A stretch of DNA of 64,000 bases from Verticillium longisporum. Its lineage: Eukaryota > Ascomycota > Sordariomycetes > Glomerellales > Plectosphaerellaceae. The stretch covers positions 3,472,001 to 3,536,000 of the forward strand of contig JAETXT010000005.1 in the NCBI GenBank assembly GCA_019188255.1, in the 5' to 3' direction. The position numbers were made by a program, and so were the translations under genes. The notes under the pieces are model-generated. The model saw only the letters and a list, made by a program, of their open reading frames with translations. It searched no databases and was not told the DNA's origin. This document shows, piece by piece, positions 23,480-33,637 of the stretch (within the stretch, counting starts at the first letter, position 1; the number at the start of each line of letters is the position of its first letter).

Positions 23480-25173
23480 TCACCATCCCGGGACGACACG
23501 CGTGTGCACCCGCAACCCTTTCGCCGGCCGCGCCGTGACACCACCCTTGATCTCCATTTTCTTCTCGTCATACTCGTCCCGGTTCGCGAGCCCAAACTCA
23601 AACCGCCCGATCCAGCCAGCTAGTATGCAGGCGAACTCGGCCTTAGCAAAGCCCTGCCCGATGCAGCTCCGCGGCCCGTGCAGGAACGTCATGTAAGCAA
23701 AGTTACTGCTGGCGCCACCGCTACCGGAGCCGGCGCCTAGCCACCTCTCGGGTCGGAAAGAGGAAGCGTCGGGGCCCCATAGTGAGGCGTCCTTGTTGAC
23801 GGACCACGGGCAGAGCACGATGCGTGTGCCCCGCGGGACGTGGACGCCGTCGACAGTGGTATCGCGGACGGCCTCGCGCAGGGTCATGGCGACGGGGGCG
23901 TTCTAGCGCAGGACCTCGGCACAGACGGCGGAAAGGTAGGGGAGGCGATCAATGTCGGGGGCCGGGACGGAAGTTCCAGCGTCGTTGGGAGAGGGGAGAT
24001 TGCGGCGGACCTCGTCGCGGAGGCGAGACTGGACGTCAGGGTGCAGGCACAGCAGGTAGATGGCCCAGGTCATGGCCGACGCGGTCGTCTCGTGGCCGGC
24101 GGCGAGGAAGGTCATCATCTGGTCGACAAGGTTGTCGTCAGTGAAGGCGCCGCTCTCGAGGGCCACAGACAGTATGTCGATGCCGCGAGTCTTGTTGGCC
24201 TTCTTTTCTTGGATGAGTTCGCGGCAGGTGGCGCGAATGACGGACGAGGCCTCAGCAATATCGCCGTTGCGTTTGAGAGGCAGAGCGCTGACGATCGGTC
24301 CCGGTAGGAGGAGGCCCAGGACGGCGAGGATCTGGGCCTGCTTGTTGGGTTTGAACACGGACTCATACGTCTTGGTGAGAGGGTTGTTGGGGTCCCGCAC
24401 GGCACCAAAGTCGCGACCCAGGCCGGCGACGCCAATGATGTCAAGTGTGACACGAGAGGCCCAGCCGCTGATCTCGACGACAGTGGAGCCCGTAGAATCC
24501 GGAGCGGCGGCAGCCTTGGAGACGTGCTCGGAGAGGGCGGCCACTCCCTCGCGGGCCTTGTCCCAGAAGACCGGGTAGAGGTCCTTGACATGGCGGAAGG
24601 CGAAGGCGGGCATGAGATTCTTGCGCTGGAAGCGATGCTCATCGCCCTCGGCCAGGAGGACGCCGACGCCGAGGATACGACCAAGAGACCAGCGGATGGA
24701 ATTCGGCTTCTCAAAGTCGTAGTTGCGTGTGACGAGAACCTCAGAAAGCGCTTTGGGTGATGAAATGAGGAGACGCTCCTGATTGAGGAAGCCAAGGTAG
24801 CGAATGATACCGTCATGGGGGATGGTGTTCACCCTGGCTTACTGTCAGTCAAGCTCTTCTCCAGTCTTGCTCTCACAGCTCCGCGGGGGGGGACTCACCA
24901 CTCCATCATGGGTAAGCCTGTGGCCTCGGCGCCGATCTTTGGGAATTGGCCCATGAGCCAGTGGTTATCATTGGGTCCAGGCAGGCTTCGCAGTGAAGAG
25001 AACAGTTTGGGCCAGAGGAAGATGGCCCAGACGGCCCACCCTAGAAATGACAGCAGCCAGGAGCTGGCAAAGGCCCCTAGGAACAACTGGCGTGAGAAAC
25101 CGGGCTGCCGGTAAGTGACAGACACGGCGATGACGAGCGAAGCCCAGGAGATGGGGCGCCAGGGGAGTCCCAT
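23480..25173 (-). pseudogene. Cytochrome P450 monooxygenase interrupted by an in-frame TAG
   Basis: A microsomal haem-thiolate oxygenase; the substrate cannot be told. Exon 1 (25173-24899) starts MGLPWRPISW and includes a hydrophobic membrane anchor (about 24-52, LFLGAFASSWLLSFLGWAVWAIFL region) and a proline hinge SLPGPNDN. A 65-bp intron (24834-24898, GTGAGT...CCAG) leads to exon 2. Motifs in order: a WxxxR-like HRFQRKNLMPAF, the I-helix AAGHETTAS with the oxygen-activating acid/Thr pair, and ExxR as EVLR. Codon 402 is then TAG (plus 23903-23905), directly after EVLR, where a residue such as Leu is expected. The same frame continues intact through LREAV, FRPERW and the haem-binding loop FLHGPRSCIG to the stop at 23480. 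The translated product would lack the haem Cys. It is a recent pseudogene, a population null allele, or a base error; a total of 542 codons otherwise matches a normal P450. Confidence 0.8.
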
Positions 25174-26268
25174 AGCGCAGGCAGCCGTTGGGCCTGGTGT
25201 TTTTGGTTGATCGTGTCGGAAAGGAAGAGATTGACAGGGACGGCGACAGTGATAGAGGCAGGCAGGTGCGAGGGCGGGGACCTGCCGAGTGTGTGCTTGC
25301 TTTATGGCCACGAAGAGGTAGGCACAGGCGTAGATGTAGATAAATGTAGGTGCAGACGCAGGCACCCAAATACCGTAAGGCGGGCAGGGTAGGGTAGGTG
25401 CCTTGGATAGGTGGTGGTTGCCGACCTACGGCACGAATGCTCGATGATGCGCTGACTGAGAACGCTCCTTCTCCGTTGGACAAGTGACACTCGGGAGAAC
25501 AGTGCGCTCCGGACGCCGGCCAGGCAGAACACGGCCGCTAAGGATATGGACGCGAAGTGGAAGAAATGTGATCAAGTCACCTATCGCCCAAGGCTGTCGT
25601 CAGCTTGTCGCGAGAAAACAGCACCCTGTAACGCCACCCCGCTGTTGTCTGACACTTGGCCACTGTCGCTTGTTGATGATGGGATCCAGGGGGGCCGGCG
25701 GAAAGGGACCATGTCTCCAGCACCTAGGTAGTTTTAGGAAGACACGCGGAGGCCAAGGTGTCGGAGCACCTTTCGCCCGACTCTCGACACGGGATGGAGC
25801 CTGACCAAGAAGGGACAAGTAAACATGGCCGAACATAGTCAAGGCCCCCCCACAAGCTGTTGGCAATGCACGGCACAGCATTGGACCTTCGAATGGTTTG
25901 CCATTTACGGTAAGGTCATCCATACATCATTCGTCGAGGATCCTGTCACACACACGGCACAAGACGAGCGGAACATGGCCAGCACCTTGCAGGCTAGCAC
26001 CCAGCACTCAGTATCCAGACGGAGCACCTTGCTGGTTTGGTTGATGTACGAAAATCGTATTCGTGTCGCTATGCCCCTTCATGACCACCTCAATACGCTG
26101 CTGTGAGAAGGGATTCCATTCCGAGCTGCCTTCTTTCTGCCTTCGCTCTGTGTCTGGCTCGTCCCGACATCCCAAACGCCCCAACGCCCGGATTCTGTCC
26201 GCTGTAGACAAATCCCAAAGCAAACACAATTTCGTCATCCAATCTCACCCCTTCCATTGTCGTCCTCC
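25174..26268. other. Intergenic region upstream of the P450 and downstream of the RING gene
   Basis: About 1.1 kb with the P450 promoter and the 3' region of the RING gene. No gene recognised. Confidence 0.5.
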
Positions 26269-28084
26269 TCACCGGCTGTTGAGCGACCCGTAAAACGGTC
26301 TGCTTGTCTCGAATGGCGCGCCTGTCCAGCCGCCTGTCTGGTTCGGCTCCGGTGGCTGCTGTACCCACCCTCGCCCACCCGCCAGGCTCGGCATCGTCGG
26401 CGGCGTCACCGCGCGGTGTGTGTGTGATCCTGCGAGCCAATGACCCTCTGCAGTGCCTGCTTCTTGTGGTATATCAGTCATGCTTCCAGGCCGTCCTGTT
26501 GCGCTCTGCTGTTGCTGCTGCTGCTGCTGTTGCTGCATTGTGAGTCCAGAGCCCCAGGATGTGTGCCGCGGGCGCTGTCGTCGGTGGCTCTCCTCATCAT
26601 CCGTGGGTGGCGATCGTCGCTCTTGTCCTGAGCCGTGTGCCTGCGAATGTGCTGGGTTCCTCTCGGCAATGCCTGGCTGTTGAGCGACTAGAGCCCTTGC
26701 CACAGAAGATGCCGTCATGGTATGTACCCCTCTAGGGATCCGTCCCTGGGCACGCAACATCTCGCGGATATACTCTTGGTGTGGCCCTGCGGTCACCCGC
26801 GGCTCAGATTGCAGTTTGTCTCGGCAATACGGGCAGCTGTCCGAATCCTCGAACCACTTTTTGATGCAGTGGTCTCCGAAAACGTGCTTGCACTTGGGCA
26901 GCCGTAGTGGTGCTTCTTTGAGCCCTTCTGGCGTTTCGACACCATAGTCGTTGTAGCAGATGACGCAGGCTGATATCGCGTTAGTTTCGTGGGCCACGTC
27001 TATCCGTGTCACTTGACGATTCAGGAATCAACTCACTCATCTCATGGGGTTCCAGTTCGGAGAGAGGCACGCTCTGAAGAGACCGAATTGCGGCGAAAGA
27101 AACGACCTGTTTCGTACGAATCGATCCGCGCAATAGCTGGGTCACCCGTAGGTCCTCGTCATCATCTCGCCCTTGGTAGTGTCCCAAAAGCCCATCCCCT
27201 GGACCAATACCATCTGACGCTGGCGGGTAAAGTCGTGACGACATGAATCCACGTGCCCGTCTGCCGCTGGCTGCACGACGTCGTGTTTCGGGTTGGCGTT
27301 CAGATTGCGCCGCGGATGGTCCAGAATCGATGGACGACCTTGCGTCAGACGGGGAGGCTTTGAAAGTGTTAGTTTCCGCAGGAAGAGCCAAAGATTGGGG
27401 AGCCACCACTCCATATAGGTTGGCGGCAGAAGTTTAGGGCATTACGTATTTTCCTTGCTTACCTTGGGGAACCCGGGATCGAAGAGGCACAAAGGTTGCT
27501 GGCGGACGCTGCGAGGAAAAGGCGGGTGCGGTGCCGAACTGTATTGTGTGGCTGGAGTTCGGCGCACGCGTTTGCAGTTCCTGCGGTCCATGGTTTGAAC
27601 TCTCCGCAGGCGAATCAGCAGATGCTTGGTAGTGATAGTTCATGCCTCGTGGGCTGGCTGGCATGCCCGAAAATGATCTTTCTGAGTACATTGTCGGCGG
27701 CGCAGCCGTGTTGGCGGGGTTCGGCAAATGATGCGGAGGTGGTTGCGGCTGCTGCATCTGTGCATGCCGATGCATGTTATCCATCGGAGGAGGGCCGAAC
27801 GGCGAATAGGGAGCACTCGTGTTCATGTTCATGTTCATAGGATATCCGGGGGCCGGTCCGGGGCCGAGCTGGTAGGCGAAGGTGTTGTTCATGGAAGCTT
27901 GTGGGGCCCATGACGACGGGTCCGAGGCGGAGGTCGACCTGTGATGGGGATACCAACCCGCCGATGCGTGATGGACGGGATCATAGTATTGCGAAGGAGG
28001 CCGACCACCATAACCCCTCATGGCTGGACATTGCGGTGGTGGGCGGCGCGGTGAGCCTTGTTCCCAATCCATCAAATGGTCCAT
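26269..28084 (-). CDS. RING-finger protein, probable E3 ubiquitin ligase, three exons
   Basis: Exons: 28084-27463, 27357-27037 and 26969-26269. Introns are 105 bp (27358-27462, branch AACTAAC) and 67 bp (26970-27036, branch ACTAAC, acceptor ATCAG), giving 547 residues. The N-terminal half is disordered and rich in P, S, M, N and Q. Residues about 270-315 (SFAAIRSLQSVPLSELEP) lead into the RING at about 316-365: TCVICYND, LPKCKHVFGDHCIKKWF, SCPYCRDKL. The spacing between CKH and the next HC pair is unlike a plain RING-H2, with Gly where the fifth ligand would normally be, but I recall this form in fungal relatives. A 10-Gln run and disordered tail follow. RING proteins of this type usually recruit E2 enzymes; substrate unknown. 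Start is the first ATG of the exon (MDHLMDWEQG). Confidence 0.85.
26506..26535 (-). repeat. CAG/CAA run encoding 10 glutamines
   Basis: Ten consecutive Gln codons (CAG with two CAA) in the disordered C-terminal part of the RING protein. Confidence 0.9.
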
Positions 28085-28630
28085 GATCGGAGGCGTTTTC
28101 TGTCTAGGAGGATGGGATGATTGTCGTGGTATGAGGACAGGCGCAGACAGCGAGCTAGGTAATCATGGAGTGGCTTGGGCAAAAAAGAGTTGAAAGCGCC
28201 CAAGTGTGACGATGTGCCTGGAAATGAGGGGGGTAGCGTTGGTATTAGTAACTTTGACTTCTGGCGCGCTGTTGTTCTTTAATCTGTTTCGCAGGTGAAG
28301 GCGGAAGTGAAGGTGCAGGTGACGTGTGACGTGTGATGTGAGGTAAGAGGGATCCAGGCGAGCCTGAAATGCGACGAAGGACCAATACAAGGCAGCCTTT
28401 TACTTGGCTTGCTTGGGCTGGACCGGCTGGAACACTGCAGCTTCAGCTTCAGAGCTCTTCGACTGTAGATGTTTGGGTCATTGACGCTGGGAATGGGTGC
28501 ATGCAAAATTGGGACCCAAAATGCCGGACCGGAGAGGGTTCTTTTCCCTGAATCTTGTCTCTCGTTGCTTGCTCGGGTTGGGGGCCTCTGAGCTTTGGAA
28601 GGGGGGTCAGTGTCTCGCGTATGGCTCGTC

Positions 28631-28650
28631 GGTCGGTCGGTCGGTCGGTC
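28631..28650 (+). repeat. (GGTC)5 microsatellite
   Basis: Five perfect copies of GGTC about 550 bp upstream of the RING start codon. Confidence 0.9.
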
Positions 28651-30358
28651 TGCCGTCCAGGCTGTGCCTGCTTGACCCTCTTTGTTTCGGAGCCTTTAGT
28701 GTTTTCCTTTCGCTTGTCCACCTCAAGTCCAGCTCCCTTGCCCACTTTCCCCTCTTTCGATGACTTTGTCAGCTGAGCGTGCACCCAGGCAGGATCGGCC
28801 AGCTCCGACCGGGACGTCGCCTGAAGGGATGAAGTTGGGCTACACGGCTTGGAGACTCGAAGTCAAAACGATACAGGTGAGCAGCTGCAGCCGATTCTTC
28901 GTTCAATCGTAACAGAAGCGATAGTTTGGAAGGCTGTCGCTCGCTGAGACGATGGCTTTGCTTCCTGCTTGAGCAGTCTTGAATAGGTAGGCGTGGGTGT
29001 TGAGCCCGTGGATATCGGGTTGAGTAGTAGTCGGCAGGCAGGCAGGAGCGATTAGGCGAGCCGAGAATGAGCAGAAGCTGACGGAGGCACCAAGCACCGG
29101 CGGTGAGGTAAAATCACTGAAGAGGAGCAGTGAGGTCAACCAGCGTGACAGGAACTGGGATGAGGAGTAAAAGGCGGCAGGAGCACCTCATGGATGGAAC
29201 AGGAGGAGGAAGTACAAGAGTGAGGAGAGGCAAGCACGGATGGGCACAAGGGAGAAGGAACGGGCGATTGGCAGTGAGGAAAGTGCAGGAGAGCGGTCCC
29301 TTCTGCATTTGTATCCCGTCGCAGGACGGCCACCGCAGTGGACGCGACACAACACCCCGTCTGAGGTAGGATGGATCACCTCACCTCGGGCTTAATCAGG
29401 CTTCCCGCTTGGCCAGGGGACGACCGAGTGGTTGGATGGAAGGGGGTTGACGGGACGGGGTGGACGGGTGGATATTGTATTGGTGAGTGGTGAGAGTCAG
29501 CAACATCCAGCGTGTATTAGCCGTGCGTTGGCAGGAGACCGAGGCAGAGGTACAGACAGACTGGGCTCTGAACGCTGTACGCTGTACGCTGCTGAACGAA
29601 GGGACGAGGGAGGCAAAGATGCGGCCGGCGGTCGATAGCCACATGTGGACGGACAGTCAGTCAGAGGTCACAGGTCGAGGTGCAGGCCGCAACAAGTTTG
29701 CATTGGCTGGGGAGGGGGGTCGTCGGCAGGGACAGAGAAACGTGGATACGGACGGACACTGGACACACCGATGGCGAGGTGGTTGTCCCAGACGGTCATG
29801 GCATGCTATGCTATGGTCTGGTTCGACATGGTACCAACATGTAGGAACTGTACGGTCATGGGCTGGGCCAAGGTCCACGTCGAGAGGTCCAGTTTGAGCA
29901 AGCGGCGTCGAGACGGAGCAAGGACATGGTTCCGTCCATCTCTTGGACTACTGGCAGCTAGCAGCAGCCTGACCCGACGCTGCCAGCGATAGCAGTGTCT
30001 CGTTTCCGCCGATCAGCCACCTCACTGCAAACATGCACGCACTTCCTCCCCCATCACTCACTCGGCACTCGCCTTATCTGAGGTGTGAGGGGAAGGCGAG
30101 TCCACGTTCATAACTTGCCGTTGGCTGCAGGGAGGATAATCACTCACCGTTGGGCTTTCCTTGCTCATAACGGCAAACCGGACATGGACAGGGCCCATGC
30201 GTGGGACAGACGGGAATTTCTTGCCTCGCCGCCGAAAACACAAAAAGACGTGCTGCCTGCCTGTTTGTGGTCAGTCCCCTGGCCATCATGGTATACTTGC
30301 TACATGCCTAGCTAGATACCTACCGAACGTACCCGAGTATCGTTCGCAGAGGGGGGTG

Positions 30359-30396
30359 GCAGGCGTGCAGGCGTGCAGGCGTGCAGGCGTGCAGGC
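30359..30396 (+). repeat. 8-bp tandem repeat GCAGGCGT
   Basis: Four full copies plus a partial one, ending in a C6 run. Lies in gene-free sequence. Confidence 0.9.
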
Positions 30397-33300
30397 CCCC
30401 CCAAGAGGCCGTTCAACCCACTAAAACTCAGCCGGTGCCGACCCCTCTTTTCAGGTGGCTCGCTTGGGGCGAGGAAGCGAGACGCTGTAGGTGGTACTTC
30501 ACAGTGCTCGATCCTACCAGGCCTGACTGACCTCGTCATTTGGGAGACAATATTCGTTTGCAAAAGCCCAACGGAGACGACACGCCGCACTAGAGACCAG
30601 CAGAGGAACAAGCTCTGACTGCCGCCGGATCCGAGACCCAACCTGCGATCTCCTCGTTCATGGCCCGACCGTACGTTCTCGGCACAACCAAGGCGCGCGT
30701 CGACTATTTCCTCCTCCCTCGAGCAAGGAAATCAGTACGCATCATCATCACAATCCCCTCATACTGCAGAAACGACGAGTCACGGACTGCCTGGGCACCC
30801 TGGTGGGCAGGAGCACCCCAGTCGAGTACGGTAGTAAAGGTTCATCACAGCGACAGGCGCACGACGACGGAGCATGGTCATTCATACCCCTCCTTTCTGA
30901 CCTCCTCCATTCGCACCAGCCTTTCAGCACATCGGCAACCGACCCAACCGAGTTGGACAAGCGGATGACTTCAGAATGATGGCGTTTTGCGCTTTCCCAT
31001 CCATCTGGCTAGCCTTCCAACTTCCTCATCCATTACCACGCCTCGCCACCACGCCCGCAAGCTAAGTAGGGGGTGTCCACCACGTCCATGGAATGGAGGA
31101 ATGGTTGGGCACGCACTCGAGAACGACCTCTTTCATGCTCTACTACAATCACTCCTGCGGCCACCCCACGCCCCCTGCTCATGGTGGTGCCTCTCGACTC
31201 TCGCCTTGATTGGACGGCAATTCGATACGGGTCTTGACTCGGATTGCCATTGGCTTCTTGGCCTCGACCTTCTCGATCCCTGGGGCCGATCATCTCACCA
31301 CCTGCGACCCCTGCCTTGTCGTCATGCTTTAATCGACTGACTCGCCCGCGAACGCAGCCAGCTGACATGACGAGACGGTCTCATCATGAGACCAGGAACC
31401 AAAACAATCTGTCTTGCGACCACTCTTCGGCGATCCGCAAAGCCTTGACCGTTCGTCACCTGTGCAAGGCCAACCGCGGAGTTAGCAGGCCGTGCCTACA
31501 CGTCCATCCAGTGACCCCCGCACGCAAGCAGGCTTACCTACAGAACGAGTATGCAGGCAGCCAAACATGTTGGGCGAAACAAAAACAGCAAGAAAGACGA
31601 ATCTCCAGCACGCACATACATGTCGACACATCAGCCGTGGTCCGTCCCAACGAGACACATTTCGGTGCCAACACGCCCACGCCACCCACTGGCCTCACCG
31701 ACTAAGAATCCTATTCTCGGCACCGACCGACACACACGGCAACTGGGCCGATGCGTCTCTGGATAATAATGCTTCGCCCGCTCTTCCCAAGACGGCATCA
31801 TCTACGGAACCTACCCTCAACAATGCGCCTCCAACCACATTCCAGGATCCTCGCTACAGTAGACTAGGTTGTACAACGGCAGAACACGAAGAGAAACATG
31901 ACTTTCTCCCTTCATCGATCCTGGGTTCCCGGTCCAGCTCGTCGGATCTCGCCCTGCCTCTGCCTCGCCAGCTAGGAAGCGGAGCACGACAGCAACACAC
32001 GGTCCCAAGCGACGCAACTCCATGACACTTCTTGTTTGCTGGTCAGAGCAGATGACCTCCCTCGACCATGTTCTCGCCCACGCGACTTCTGACCCCTGCC
32101 GGTAAGACGCCTGGAAGATACCCCTCTTTGTGCCAACACCCCCAGGGTGCGTCTCCACCTCCAACTGCAAGCACTTAAGAAAGCTGACCCCGCCCAAGCC
32201 CCCTCTGCTCCCGCTCCGCGCGCCGTGCCCGGATTTGTGCCCCCTCGACGCTTCTGCCCCTCCACCTTCAAAAGACCCCAAGCCAGCTCGCCAGCCCGCC
32301 TGACCCCGTCTCCCAACCCGACACGTCTCGTTTCACGCTCGCTGTGCTTTTGATCTACCACCACTCGCCTTTCTCCCGAACGAGGTTGGCTGCAGGGCCG
32401 TGCCATGCTGTCATATTGTCATGTCTGCCCTGCTGCCCTGCTGCCTCTCTCTGACTGCCCTTTCGCTCTCAGCCTGTCTCTCCCATTCTCACTTTTCACG
32501 TCGCCCACGCTGCCGTGCCACTGAAACACATCTCGTCACCACCCAGGCAGCCAGCGTCAGCCAGATCAGAAGCACAAGGTGGAAGCTTCGTTTCGGCAAC
32601 AGACGTCGAGGAAGATTGCCCAACGCCTCCGCCTCTTGTCCGACAGCACCGCCCACGCGACTCGCAACCCCCCGGCAGAATCCACTCACCCTCGCCATCC
32701 AAACAGCGGTCAATCTCTGGTCGCTCTGCAAGGGCACGAAACAGGACGGTCTCTCGGGCAAGAGCAGGGACACGATAACAACAACAAACCCTTTTTCCGC
32801 ACAAACGGGACACTGACACCCCCAAAGCTCGGACATTGGCCTTCCAACCAACCCAAGCGTACACCCACCTCAGCCGGGCGGACAGCTGTGGGCGGGGTCG
32901 CTGCCGCACCACTTTGGTGACGAGGCACCGCCGTTTCGCCCGCTTCAATTCCGGCATCCGTCGATTCGCTCATCGATGACTAGAACTCATATATTCTTGC
33001 CATCCCACTCACGGTGAGGTCGCGACCCGATGACAGAGCGAGCCCAGAGGCTCATGGCTTCACGTCTCGCCCATAGTATTGGGCTTCCAGTTTCCTCCAA
33101 GCGGAGGTAATAACAAGCCACTACTTCCAGAGGGGATAATGTGGCGATTCTCAACAGCACGAATCTCAAAATTTCACACGGCCACACAAGCACAATAGCG
33201 ATGAGTAGCTTCGCATCGAGATCAAGCGGTCTTTCGTTTCATACCTGCCATTCGTCTCCAATGACTCGACTATTCTCCGGCATTCGCCAGCGATACTGAT

Positions 33301-33637
33301 ATTAGCTCGCAAGGTGTATGCGTGCCGCTGTAGCCGATCCCTTTCTCGCCCATTCCATCGTGACTCGTAATCTTGTGTGGACTTGGAATTAAAAAAAAGC
33401 CCGCCCTGTCTGCGAGGGTTTCCGTGCTCGGCAAGAAGCCTAGACTCGGTCGCCCCATGCGTGATATCTCCTTGTAGTAATCAATCACGAACGTGTCTCT
33501 CTGTTGTCCGCAAGCCGCCCAAAGTTTCACTGGTAGTGGATAGGCCTGAACCTCCTGAGGTGATCTTGTAAAATTAATTCCGAGCACGATCCCAATTGTT
33601 CAGAGGCACTACCGGTCAAGAGGCATCCATCCATCCT

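Larger units (their letters stand above)
28085..33637. other. 5.6-kb gene-free region upstream of the RING gene
   Basis: No frame on either strand shows a known domain; the longest (for example 31492-32025 plus, 32496-32957 minus) overlap each other and have the composition of translated noncoding GC-rich DNA. Simple repeats include (GGTC)5 at 28631-28650 and an 8-bp repeat at 30359-30396. It should include the RING promoter and leader. Long noncoding transcripts cannot be excluded. Confidence 0.55.

Noticed and set aside
27000..27036. A 37-bp intron joining RING exons 2 and 3 at GATAG.
   Set aside because: Too short for a fungal intron. Extending to the next acceptor (ATCAG, after an ACTAAC branch site) gives a normal 67-bp intron and the expected TCVICYND junction.
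28631..30396. Possible CRISPR-like arrays at the short tandem repeats.
   Set aside because: Units are 4-8 bp, contiguous and without spacers; this is eukaryotic DNA with simple repeats.
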